NCBI GenBank assembly: GCA_035048485.1
Contig: CM068580.1
Span: forward strand, 57,055,983-57,119,982
DNA length: 64,000 nucleotides
Direction of reading: 5' to 3'
Origin: Pteria penguin
Lineage: Eukaryota > Mollusca > Bivalvia > Pterioida > Pteriidae
Made by a program: the position numbers and the translations under genes. The notes under the pieces are model-generated. The model had not been told where the DNA came from. It was given only the letters and a program-made list of their open reading frames with translations, and searched no databases. Position 1 is the first letter of the stretch. Each line of letters begins with the position of its first letter. Of this stretch, positions 24,330 through 34,324 are shown piece by piece.

Positions 24330-25850
24330 AACTGGAAAGACATCAAGCAGTTTAGAACCATCTCACTCCTCAATGTAGAAGGCAAGATCCTCTTTACTGT
24401 ACTTGCAAGACGCATGACATCATCTATAGTCACCAACGCGTACGTGGACACATCAGTACAGAAAGGCGGTATCCCTGAATTCCCAGGGTGCTTAGTTCTA
24501 AGATACCAGCGCCATACCACAACTAATTAAAGAGGCAAAAGAGACAAAAGGAGATCAAACGGTAGTATGGCTGGACCTAGCAAACGCTTATGGAACAGTA
24601 CCACATAAGCTCATAGAAACAGCTCTACAGCACTGCCATATCACAGAGAAGATCAGGGGAATGGTGAAAGACTATCTAGACAAGTTACATCTCAGATTTA
24701 AAGTCGGCGACTACACAGCATCTTGGCAGCGGCTTGAAAAAGGCATAGTGACAGGATGTACCATATCAGTGGCCCTCTTTGTCATGGCGATGAACCTCCT
24801 CATAGAAGCAGGAAGGAGAAAGACCAAAGGACCAAAGACCAAGACAGATATCAAGCAACCACCAAGCAGAGGCTATATGGATGGTCTCACCATCACCTCT
24901 ACGACACATATCCAGGCACGATGGGTGTTGACAGCCATGGAAGAAATTGTCACGTGGACGAGAATGAAATTCAAGCCAGCCAAATCACGCTGCCCGGTAG
25001 TAAAGAAGGGTCAAACAACACAGAGGTTCATCATGAAGATACAAGGGGAGGAAATGCCATCTATTATAGGAAACCCGATCAAATGTTTAGCGAAGTGGTA
25101 TAACGAATCGCTGAATGACGTCAACGACAGTAAACGCTTAGATCAGGAAACATTAGAAAGGCTAGTTAATATCGACAAAACAGGGCATGCGCGGATAAAG
25201 AGAGGGGGGGGTGGTTCCTGGAATCCGAAAATTTTACCAAAAAAAGTAATATTTGGGCATTTTTGGGGTTGGACCCCCCCCCCCTCGTCTAAGAGAAAAA
25301 TTTACCTTTTTTGGTTGGACCCCCTCTGACAAAAATTTCTGGATCCGCGCATGCAGGGTTACCTGGGAAATTCAAGGCTTGGGTATTCCAGCACGGGCTG
25401 TTACCCAGACTGATGTGGCCACTCATGTTGTATGACATCGCTCTGACTACATTAGAAGAGATTGAACGGAAGGTCAACCGGTACCTGAGACGATGGATGG
25501 GAGTACCACAGTGCTTCTCGTCAGTGGGGTTCTACAGCAACACCAGCAAGTTGCGATTGCCCTTCAACTCTGTCGTTGAAGAATTTAACGCCGGGAAAGC
25601 CCGCCTCATAATGACATTAAAAGACTCAAGTGACCTAAAAGTCAGAGACGCAGGAGCATACATACAGTCAGGACACAAGTGGAAAGTGACCGAAGCAGTG
25701 TCGGAAGCAGAATTAGGACTCCGCGATACAGACATTGTGGGAACAGTCTGTAAAGGAAGACAAGGCTTGGAATGTGAAACGTCAACTAGATGGAAGGGGG
25801 CAACACCCAAGGATAGAAGACATCTAGTACAGAAAGAGATAAGGGTGTAG
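24330..25850 (+). pseudogene. Reverse transcriptase domain remnant, catalytic site lost
   Basis: Recognisable blocks in order: NWKDIKQFRTISLLNVEGKI, VVWLDLANAYGTVPH (palm Asp), EKGIVTGCTISVALF, then the catalytic loop, which reads Tyr-Met-Asp-Gly at 24874-24885 where Y/F-x-D-D is required. After the inserted element come PGKFKAWVFQHGLLPRLMW and YLRRWMGVP. The domain is spread over at least three frames. The Asp-to-Gly change alone would abolish polymerisation. Confidence 0.88.
25186..25353. mobile_element. CA..TG poly-G/C MITE inserted in the LINE, 5-bp target duplication
   Basis: Ends are CATGCGCGGATAAAGAGAGG and, inverted, CATGCGCGGATCCAG. CAGGG flanks both sides (25181-25185 and 25354-25358). 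Removing the 168 bases and one CAGGG restores an uninterrupted reading frame (KTG then LPGKFKAW), so this is a clean insertion. It carries G8 and C10 tracts and no coding capacity. Confidence 0.92.
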
Positions 25851-26490
25851 GAAGAAGAAAGCAGGTACATCCAAGCAGTGAAGATGTGAAACCAGGGAAA
25901 TTGGACAAAGTGGGAGACAGAGCAGAGAGTGCTTTCATGGAACGACATTTGGAAGTACACACCTTTCCAAATCAGCTTCTTGCTTAGATCTATGTATGAT
26001 GTTTTGCCAACTCCAACAAACCTTAGAATTTGGGGCTTGAAAGACGACCCAAAACGCCACCTTTGCCAAAAGCCAAATAACCTAGTGCACATACTTTCTT
26101 CATGCCAGGTAGCTTTTACACAAGGGCGGTACAGATGGAGACATGACCAAGTTCTAAAGGCACTGGCCCATACACTAGAGACAGAGAGGCAGAAAGAGCA
26201 CAAAGAAGGAGACGCTATATCAACTTTGTCAGAAGTGGTGAACAAACATCAGGAGCCACCATGCACCGAAGAGTAGGTATATTGAGCACGGCCAAAGACC
26301 GGGAGCTGAGAGTCAACCTCGGAAAGAAGCTCACCTATTGAAGAGACAACACAACGACCAGAATTCCTATTTATATCAGAGAGCACAAAGAGACTGGTGA
26401 TTGTAGAGCTTACAGTACCATGGAGACTCGATGTCAAGAGGCCCACGAGCGGAAACGTGCCAAATATAAAGACCTTACAACAGAGTGCAG

Positions 26491-26756
26491 GCAAGTTGGT
26501 TGGCAGACATAGAACTTCCCAGTAGAAGTGGGGGCACGAGGATTTCCATCTTCATCTTGCTGGAAGATGATGGCAGCACTTGGTCTCAGTGGACTAACCA
26601 GGAAGAAAGCAGTCAACGCTATGGCAAGTTGGTTGGCAGACACAGAACTTCCCAGTAGAAGTGGGGGCACGAGGATTTCCATCTTCATCTTGCTGGAAGA
26701 TGATGGCAGCACTTGGTCTCAATGGACTAACCAGGAAGAAAGCAGTCAACGCTATG
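26491..26756. repeat. 133-bp direct tandem duplication in the LINE 3' part
   Basis: GCAAGTTGGTTGGCAGACA begins at 26491 and again at 26624; a third start is cut off at 26757. The copies are almost identical, so the duplication is recent relative to the LINE's decay. Confidence 0.95.
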
Positions 26757-26966
26757 GCAGTGGCAGCTGAGAGGGCATCAAACTGGCTGTGGTTGCGCAG
26801 AGAAGACAGTAGCTGGAAGCCTGACCATCGGAGTAGAAGTCTGATCACCTTCTGCTGTCACACCTTCCCGAGGATGTTCCGGGTTAGGGGATGAATCGTC
26901 TAGAAACGGCTGGACCCGGCTGATGACTCGGCGGTCTAGCAGCAGGAACAACAAACCTGCTTTAGG

Positions 26967-27946
26967 TAAAAAAAAAATATTAAATGGCGAAAAGTTACCC
27001 CTCTGAAAACTTTAAGCACTCCCCTTTTCAAATCAATGTCGACCGTTCTAGATGACGTCATACTGCACGTGACGTTCACTTAAAGTAAAATTTACTATAG
27101 AAAAGGTCTTATCTAAATTCTAAGTTCTCTATATATTATATATTTCCATTATTTACATTTCTTTTTGCGAAATTATGCCGAAGAATTACGACAAAATCGA
27201 TTTGAAAGGTTTATGCTAACAGTTTTCTCCAGCTGTATTAATTTGTTGAAGTATAAAGAAAATTCGTTGACGGGAGGGACAGCGCCCAGACAGTAGTAGT
27301 TGACGAGTGATGGCCAAGAATAAAGTTTTTGGAAAGTGGGTCAAACGTCAAAGTCAAGGTCGCGGTGTTGAAAATGATGGTATCAATGGAAAGATCTTGT
27401 GACAAGAAATATACATTTGAAATATGAAATCCCCATTTTTAATGGTTTGGAAGGTATGGCCTAGTTTAAAGTATTTGTCTACGCCGCCAACGCCGATGCC
27501 GACAGTAGGGCTATGACATTAGTTCTCCGGACATTCGTCCCGGCAAGCTAAAAAGGGTATTTTGAAATTTCAAGATAGTGTCTTTCTCAAGATAGTGGAT
27601 AGTATCTTTAATTTTCAAAATAGTGTGTTCAATTTTCAAAATAATATCTTGAATTTTTAAGAACGAATCATGAATTTTTAAGATAGTATCTTGAATTTTC
27701 AAGATAGCAAGCTATATTGAATTTTCAAGACAGTTGAAATTTCAAGTTAGTAAATTGATTTTTCAAGATAAAATAAAAAATTACATGGCCCTAATTGGCT
27801 TTCGTAGCATTGGTATACAGTATCTGATGTAATTTATTAAAGGCGCGTGATATTTAGTCCGGTCGATGTAATAAATTCTGTCAATACCTGTTGATTCTAG
27901 ATTAAATGGATGAAACAAAACAGAATTTTTATATGCCTTGTACATT
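26967..27946. other. Intergenic with a TTGAAAATTCAAGA repeat block
   Basis: 27562-27772 holds about ten imperfect copies of a short palindromic word, variants of TATCTTGAATTTTCAAGATA, spaced 20-25 bases. 27270-27480 is related to 22690-22950. No gene seen. Confidence 0.6.
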
Positions 27947-27987
27947 GTCAAAATAGTATGTTATGAAGTCAAAACATTACGTTATGA

Positions 27988-28021
27988 CAGAGACATATAT
28001 ATGAAATTATATATGTCTCTG
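27988..28021. mobile_element. 34-bp CAGAGACA palindrome with 7-bp target duplication
   Basis: It begins CAGAGACATATATATG and ends CATATATAATTT-type text inverted to the same CAGAGACATATATA. GTTATGA flanks it at 27981-27987 and 28022-28028. It looks like the two ends of the 29606-31501 family with almost everything between them lost. Confidence 0.75.
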
Positions 28022-28424
28022 GTTATGAAGTCACAAAAGCGTACTATGCAGTCAGAACATTATGTCATGAAGTCAAAAAGATGAAGGGGGCGAAGTCAGG
28101 CGAGGGGTATGGGGACTTCAATTGACGTACTCAGTCGGTATCGCAGCTGTTGTAGCTGAACGAAGCTTTTTGTGATGTTATTCATGGAGCGCCATATAGT
28201 AGCTGTCTTAAGATTACAACAAGAAATAGTCATTTCACAATATTTACAATGCTAGTCTAATTCCTTCGATGAACCATGCTAAACAGACTCAGTTCATCAG
28301 CCCATGAACTTGGGTCATGGAAGTAGTACCCGACGTATGGCAAATCACATGCGTAGTAATATAAAAATAGGCGGGGCTTACTCAGGTTCAAGGCCGATGT
28401 TCTATTATTGTTTTTTACTTAAAT

Positions 28425-28812
28425 GAATCTGTTAGTTTTGAGCAATTAAAGAAAATACCTGGACAGATATAGTATTTTTTACCATTCTAGACACGCATTA
28501 TATTGCATGGCGGAAGTACTTTTCCACTTCAGGAAAAATTCTGTCCTTGCCAGTTTGATAACGGGGAATTTAATATTTTGTTTTCAAAAAAGAATCTTTT
28601 AAAATGCATTGTAAATATAAGGAATCTGTTAGTTTTGAGCAATTAAAGAAAATACCTGGACAGATATAGTATTTTTTACCATTCTAGACACGCACTATAT
28701 TGCGTAGCGGAAGTACTTCAGGAAAAATTCGGTCCTTGCCAGTTTGATAACGGGGAATTTAATATTGTTTTCAAAAAAGAATCTTTTAAAATGCATTGTA
28801 AATATAAGGAAT
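28425..28812. repeat. ~196-bp direct tandem duplication
   Basis: GAATCTGTTAGTTTTGAGCA starts at about 28425 and 28622. Both copies run through GACAGATATAGTATTTTTTA and end at the same TAAATATAAGGAAT. The second has small deletions. Confidence 0.92.
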
Positions 28813-29131
28813 GACTGTCTTTTTTCTAGGTTCATGGGGAATGAACTTGCAGTGGCGGATTTAGAGGGGGGCCGGGGGGCCGCCCCCCCCCCCTCCCCTT
28901 TGGTCACAAATTTACTAGTAAAAATCCAGATTTTGCACCAAAAATGGCTGAGAAGTTTGGCTAAAACCCATTTGCCCCCCCCCCCCTTTTCGGAAATCCT
29001 GGATCCGCCACTGACTTGGGTGAGAAAGAAACAAATCATATGATAATCGCCTCGCGGTTCATGTGATTTGTTTGTTTCTCACCCAAATTCATTCCCCATG
29101 AACCAAGAAAAAAGACCGTCATTCCTTAAAT
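28801..29131. repeat. Long palindromic foldback element, interrupted
   Basis: Arms starting AAGGAATGACTGTCTTTTTT, with GTTCATGGGGAATGAA and GGGTGAGAAAGAAACAAATC, pair with the inverted sequence ending at 29131 around a short TAATCGCCTCGCGG loop. The left arm is split by the element at 28850-29013; without it the arms are about 75 bases each. Confidence 0.88.
28850..29013. mobile_element. CA..TG poly-G/C MITE with 5-bp target duplication
   Basis: Ends are CAGTGGCGGATTTAG and, inverted, CAGTGGCGGATCCAG. ACTTG flanks it (28845-28849 and 29014-29018). The opposite palindrome arm, uninterrupted, shows the empty site GAATGAATTTGGGTG, confirming the insertion. Interior: GCACCAAAAATGGCTGAG between poly-G and poly-C tracts. 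Confidence 0.93.
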
Positions 29132-29347
29132 AACATTACGCCAAAACAGTATGTCATTATGTAGTTCTTACATTATATGAAGTCAAACAAATGATTATAA
29201 AGTCGAAACATTAGGTTATGAAGTCACAAAGGCATATGCTGAACACTATGGAGTCCAAATATTATGTTATAAAGTCAAAATATTACGTTATGAAGTCACA
29301 AAAATACGTTATGGAGTCAAAATAATATGTTATGAAGTCAAAGCAAT

Positions 29348-29454
29348 CTGATTAAAAACCGTATCTTTATTCCGCTTCTCTATTTGTCCCATTGCATTAT
29401 TTTATCCGCAATGGAACAAATAGAGAAGCGGAATAAAGATATGGTTTTAATCAG
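29348..29454. repeat. Foldback element, ~45-bp arms
   Basis: CTGATTAAAAACCGTATCTT pairs with the inverted right end CTGATTAAAACCATATCTTT. The stem continues through CCGCTTCTCTATTTGT. AAGTCAAAGC flanks both sides (with an extra AAT on the left), but the array itself contains that word, so the target duplication is uncertain. Confidence 0.82.
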
Positions 29455-30439
29455 AAGTCAAAGCTAGCATTATATATGTTATGAAGCCGCACAATATATG
29501 AGTCAAAATACTATATTATGAAGTCAACAAAGTCCGTTATGAAGTAAAAACATTACGTTATGAAGTCACCAAATTACGTTATGGAGTCAAAATAGTACGT
29601 AATGACAGAGACATATATACACAGAGACTGGAAACTCCCATTGAAAGCTATATAGCTCCCTGACATAAGTAACATTTCCCGACAGGCATCTCGATAAGCC
29701 GGAAGTCCGCCATATTGTTCTCGGCATTCATTCGCTTGAAAGCATTAAGCTTGCAAAGAAGGGGAATTTTCATCGCTTTTTAAACAAAGGTAGTTCAGAT
29801 AAGTAAAAAAAGCAATATACTAATCATTTGAATCATAAAACATTTCATATATGATCTATTCAATGTGAAGACATAACCCCGATCAGAAGCCATTAGTTGT
29901 GATAGACCTCTGAAAACATTCACTTGGGTTTATGCAAAACATTTACACAATATTGAAGCACATGCCACCATTTTTCGTTTATAGCACCATCAATGTTTAT
30001 TATAGTCATAGTGCTTTAATTTTCATATGAAATATCTGTAAATCATGCATAATTACCCGGTCGTATTTGAGGACCTCGCGACATTTTTCTCCTCACTACC
30101 GAACCCGCTGAGAAACGACAACGGCAAGAAAAATTGTTAAAACAACAAAAATTAATGTCCTTTACATGACTAAACTCACACGTGTGTGTTAAGAAAGGTT
30201 TCAGACACATTTTATATCATTGGGTGTAGAAGACTTTATTCGTTATTTGATTTTAATCCAATTTTATCTACGCGGTAAATATTCAATCGTTTTTAACAAG
30301 AAAACCGATACCATACCATATAGAGCAAAATAATCATATAACCTGTCGATATATATATTGTTTTTTATATTGAAAGTCATACTATAATCATCAAAGAAGT
30401 CATAGTTGTTATTGCAGTAAGAACTGAAGCAGTTTTAAA

Positions 30440-31125
30440 CACGTAAGGGGACATCTTGCAATGCAAATTTTCTGTGGCCGGCGGGTCGCCATTTTGTTTT
30501 TGTTGTATGTGTGGGGTTTTTTTCTTCTTTTTTACAAAGGAGTAAATCTTGTTCGTATCACGTGAAGTGTGCACAACAGGTACAGAAATTATTTTGTTTT
30601 ATGATTTACCATCTGAACATTAAAATAAACATTAAATTGTTATTTACTACCTTCCTAGATGCATTGATTGCTCAGCCTTAACAACTCCTATAAAATGGCA
30701 ACAAGTGCTGTTTAGAAAATAAAATAATAAATAAATAAATAAAAATAATAAGTGCGGGGGGGGGGGGGGCACAGACACATTAACAAATTAAAGTTGCCAT
30801 TTAAGTACGAATTTGGACATATTGCAATGCGAAATTTCTTTAGACGCCTGGATCGCCATTTTCTTTTTACTTCTTTACATAGGAGGGAGTAAAACAGCTT
30901 ATACCACGTCAACAGTGCATAAAACATTATTTTGTTTGCTATTTACCATCTGAATTTTTAAATAAACACAACATTGTTATTTACTGCCCATGAATGACAA
31001 AGACAGACGCTGGTGCTTCCCCTGGGGTGGTGAACAAACAGTAGTAAAGGCAGGGGCATTGATTGCATATATCAACAACTCGTAAATGGCAACAAACGCT
31101 GTTTAAAATGAATAAATATATAAAT
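30440..31125. repeat. Internal direct duplication of the 1.9-kb element
   Basis: About 30440-30720 and 30800-31125 share, in order, GACAT(C/A)TTGCAATGC, TCGCCATTTT, AGGAG(G)GAGTAAA, TTTACCATCTGAA, TAAATGGCAACAA and an AATAAATA run, with moderate divergence. Confidence 0.72.
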
Positions 31126-31311
31126 AGAAATAATTGTTTAAAAAAAAACAGGAAATGGAGGCGTCTCAGTAAAAATCTTGGTTTTAAAAATATTTTTTAT
31201 AATGATTAATCATACAAGTTTGTCTCGATTTTGTTAGAAAGAAAAAGGAGAATATTATTTCTACACATCGATAGAATTAACAAAAAAATATAAAAGAAAA
31301 AAAAAATAATA

Positions 31312-31388
31312 AGTGCCCGTAGAATTTGAACTGAGGTGCGTCGGCAGGAAACACCTACTGCGCTATACGTCCCCGGGCGATATCCGAC
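31312..31388 (-). repeat. tRNA-like segment (probable SINE head)
   Basis: The minus strand reads GGGGACGTATAGCGCAGTAG, with an A-box-like TAGCGCAGTAGG, then AGTTCAAATTCTACGGGC, a B-box-like word. It lacks a clean acceptor stem and lies inside a mobile element, so a SINE relic is more likely than a tRNA gene. Confidence 0.45.
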
Positions 31389-31536
31389 GGTTAAAATCGG
31401 TGTATTGTAGAGCGCGGTCACCTAATTAGCATAACAAAAGGACGTGCATCATATGCCGGACGAAGCGGCGAGTTTCCAGTCTCTGTGTATATATGTCTCT
31501 GGTAATGAAGTCAAAACATTACGTTACGTTACGGTG

Positions 31537-31680
31537 ATCATCGCCATTCTGGAGAGACTATTTCCACTCCAGCTAGATCTAGCACAACTAGTGTTATTAT
31601 TAGCACAGGTGGTAATGGTAGATAACAAGCAGTACACAATGCGTATAGATGTAATTCGCCTGCAGTAGCATACCCAGCAC
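31537..31680 (+). repeat. Dispersed repeat Q
   Basis: CGCCATTCTGGAGAGAC, CTAGTGTTATTATTAGCACAG and GATAACAAGCAGTACA match the copies at 22018-22235 and 60845-61010. Confidence 0.72.
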
Positions 31681-32323
31681 CGGTGTACAGAATCTCTGTT
31701 ATTTATGAGGCGCGTGGTGTTTAGCCCTCTCGTGATCTTCTTCCCGTCTAAGTGCAGGGCTCGCTCCGGAGCATCGTCGCACTGTCAATATTTGATTCTA
31801 TATTAATTTATATGAATTAAACAAAAACGAAATCCAGTGAAAGAAAAATAACAGATAACGCGTAACTTGAACCAGAGACATATATACGTGTAGATATGTG
31901 TACTGTATATACTTATAGGCAGAATGGTCACCTGTCTAGAGTATAAACACACTGGGAAGCAGATCGGGATTTAAATACCGACCAATGAGATTGCTCGTAA
32001 CGAATCAGTCATGACGTGTGGTCAAGGATTGTGCCAAGATCGGATCAAAAGTCGTGTTTACTGTTATTTAAGGTAGGGTTGAAACCCAAAAAGTGACAAA
32101 TGCGAAAAGTGTAATATCTAGGAGAGTTGACTGCAATGTTAGTTTGTCGGGAAACGTCCGAATTATCTCCGAACTTTCTGGAAAAACGGTGACCATATGA
32201 AAACAGTGCTGTGTCCACCCTTGGGGTTTTTTGTTCTATTTTTAGGAGGAGCAACGAGCAGCGATAAGTGAAAAGCAGCGATACCTTGACATTTGTGATT
32301 AAAGAAAAAAAGAAACTGGTACA
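31681..32323. other. Intergenic upstream of the zinc-binding gene
   Basis: A lone CCAGAGACATATATAC end of the CAGAGACA family is at 31870-31885. The promoter of the next gene presumably lies at the right, but no TATA box stands out. Confidence 0.45.
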
Positions 32324-32672
32324 ATGGTACGCAAAAAAAGTTATAAAATAGAATTCTGTGTTGTTTGTAAAAAAGAAGCAAAAGAGCATAGAAAGATAGA
32401 ATCACAAAGGATTAAGACTGTTAATCTCTCTGAACTCTTGCAAAAATATGGAGGATTAAATGTAGATAGTGGTACAATGTGTCGATATTGCTATGACAAG
32501 TTGCTCGTGCTTGATCGAAAGTGTCGCGAGTTTTATGAAACGTGTCAAAGAAATTATCAAATTGATGAGAGAATACAACGCAAACGGCCTGCTTCACCAC
32601 CAGCTAGCAATCCTTCAAAGGTCAAAACAAGAATTTGTACACAGTCTGAATCTGGGGATGAAAATATACATG
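32324..32672 (+). CDS. Zinc-binding gene, exon 1
   Basis: 116 codons plus one base. It contains all four candidate zinc ligands (Cys12, Cys15, Cys53, Cys56) and the basic patch; it ends at GAAAATATACATG|GTAAGA. Confidence 0.65.
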
Positions 32673-33422
32673 GTAAGAATATTTATTCATAAACACAGGA
32701 GGGGGTTTAACTTCATATATAATATATATACAAATGTAGGTGTACATGTATACAGAAGTGCAACTGGAAATGGGGCTTTTATGAGGCCACCCAATATATA
32801 AATGGGAATCATTTTCCCTTCAAATATATACCAGTGTGTATCTTTCTAATCACAAAATATATGAAAAGGTAAAACATTGCAAGTCTCTTCATGATAAATG
32901 TAAATGTAAATAATCAGGAAAATATCTGGTGTCATCTTTAATACATATATTATTTCATATTATGCGACAGTTTATAAGGAATACGTCACCACAATTCGTC
33001 AGTATATGAATAGGTAAATTAATATTTTATTATTTACTCTTTGCTCAATATCGGCATCTGTGTTTCGAAAACACTGGCACATAACCATCTTGATTATTTT
33101 AAAACCCCCCCCCCCCCCCCCTTCTCCCCCTTTTAGCACAAATACACTTGCATCACTCATATTATTTAGGGGCAGCGTATAGTTATAAATATTCACACAT
33201 TTTCATTCTACTTATATGCACACATATATACATTTTAATATCTGTTTTTTACTTGTTACAGAGATCAATTACACTAGTGGCAGAGTCAAGTCCTGGAGTA
33301 CATGTATATGCTCTGTCATCGAACCATCAGCATTATCCCAAGAAAACACCAGCCCAGTGCCGAGTGACCATTCATATATTAAGGTTGAATCTGACTCGGA
33401 GCCCACTTTGAGTACCAACTGA
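32324..33422 (+). CDS. Small C2-C2 zinc-binding protein, two exons
   Basis: I do not recognise a named family. Exons 32324-32672 and 33262-33422 join in phase 1 (CATG|GTAAGA to TTGTTACAG|AG) to give 169 residues. Residues 12-56 carry two CxxC knuckles, FCVVCKK and MCRYCYDK, about 38 residues apart. This spacing is like the ZAD/treble-clef zinc domains of insect regulators, though the rest does not match. A basic patch (RIQRKRP) near residue 84 could be a nuclear signal, and the C-terminal half is Ser/Pro/Glu-rich and probably disordered. The start is the first ATG in frame. AATAAA lies 49 bases after the stop. A role in nucleic-acid or protein binding is inference only. Confidence 0.65.
33262..33422 (+). 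CDS. Zinc-binding gene, exon 2
   Basis: The acceptor is TTTTTACTTGTTACAG. It encodes a 53-residue tail starting INYTSGRVKSWSTCICS and ending IKVESDSEPTLSTN, with TGA at 33420. Confidence 0.62.
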
Positions 33423-33470
33423 ACATTCTCATTCAAGTTCAACGTAGTAAGAAAATCAAAAGCAGAGAAA

Positions 33471-33476
33471 AATAAA
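33471..33476 (+). terminator. Poly(A) signal of the zinc-binding gene
   Basis: AATAAA 49 bases after the stop codon at 33422, in an A-rich context. Confidence 0.5.
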
Positions 33477-33711
33477 CACAGAAAAAAGACATGCAAACAC
33501 AAAGATTGACTGAAAAAAAAATGCAAAATTTTCAGAATTTTGCTTTTCGTACAGAGGACAGGAAAACCAAGATACATGTATATCTTATGATTATTTAGGT
33601 GTTTTACTGAAAATATGCCAACAGAAGGATGTCAACTCATTTGTGCCATCCATATTTTCAAGTTCCACTTTGTGACAAGCATTTGTCAAGATACATGTAC
33701 ATGTACGCAAG

Positions 33712-33933
33712 ATGGTCAGATCAAGGCCGCACTCCGCTAAGTCAGCGCAAGGCAATGCACTGATGATCTTAGATTGTCTTCGACGAGTTCATCCTTTCAA
33801 ATATCAACCAGAGAGATTCCAGAAATTTTTCAGTTACATCAAAGCATCATCTACAATTGACTACGGTCTTTGGCCTTACAATCTATGGATTGGAGTTAGA
33901 AAAGAACAGTTTGCCATCAAACTAAGCAACTAA
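33712..33933 (+). pseudogene. Unrecognised protein-like open frame
   Basis: 73 codons ending in TAA at 33931. Content such as LDCLRRVHPFKYQPERFQKF and IDYGLWPYNLWIGVRKEQF looks protein-like rather than random, but there is no convincing upstream exon and I cannot name a family. It may be a relic of a mobile-element protein. Confidence 0.3.
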
Positions 33934-33934
33934 G

Positions 33935-34275
33935 TTAATTGTGCATTTTCTTGACCACTGAAATCAACTTATAAATGTTGTTTATGTACATGTACAGTTC
34001 TTCCAAATCACCATATAATCGTGCCACATCGTCTTTGGATGTAACAGCTGGTGACGTTTTGATAACTGATATTACCAAATTCTTTTTGTAAGTCTGGTAG
34101 GATGAAAAGACGGATGATAAATTGATCAGTTCGAGTGTTAATGGGTCATCATTAAAATTGGTGACTCGTTTGGATAAACATGTATCACATCTATATGTGT
34201 TTACACATATGTCACAACAGCAATGTGGTATCATTATGTCCAGTTTGAAATGCAGAATTCACGAACTTCTGGCAT
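33935..34275 (-). pseudogene. Possible RecQ-type helicase zinc-binding tail, relic
   Basis: On the minus strand the frame reads ILHFKLDIMIPHCCCDIC, then CDTC. This resembles the HF...CCDxC zinc-binding block at the end of RecQ helicases. An in-frame TGA lies just before ILHF, and upstream the similarity stops at repeat R, so no helicase core is present. Assignment rests on the short Cys pattern alone. Confidence 0.4.
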
Positions 34276-34324
34276 CAAGGATGTAACATGGTCACAACAC
34301 AGTAATTTTTTTCCCCACAATGTC

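Larger units (their letters stand above)
23840..26966 (+). mobile_element. Decayed non-LTR retrotransposon (reverse-transcriptase LINE)
   Basis: A basic N-terminal region (23870 on), an internally deleted reverse transcriptase, a connection region and a Trp-rich C-terminal part (ASNWLWLRREDSSWKP) follow in order on the plus strand, with an A9 tract at 26968. Frameshifts and stops break it near 24250, 24500, 25850 and 25890. A 168-bp element interrupts it at 25186-25353 and a 133-bp duplication lies at 26491-26756. The relatives I recognise are the LINE copies common in coral, fish and mollusc genomes; the clade is not assigned. Confidence 0.9.
27947..29605. repeat. Diffuse short-repeat array (GTTATGAAGTCAAAACATTAC), interrupted
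   Basis: A roughly 21-base word, GTTATGAAGTCAAAACATTAC with many variants, recurs at 27947-28082, 29128-29347, 29455-29605 and again at 31502-31530. The gaps are inserted elements, so the array was once continuous. Confidence 0.75.
29606..31501. mobile_element. 1.9-kb element with CAGAGACA terminal inverted repeats
   Basis: The left end CAGAGACATATATACACAGA, continuing GACTGGAAACTC, is matched inverted at the right end over 31 bases. GTAATGA flanks it at 29599-29605 and 31502-31508. No transposase is visible, so it is non-autonomous. It contains an internal direct duplication and a tRNA-like segment. Confidence 0.85.

Noticed and set aside
27562..27772. CRISPR-like regularly spaced palindromes
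   Set aside because: The genome is eukaryotic, the spacers are variants of the repeat, and there are no cas genes.
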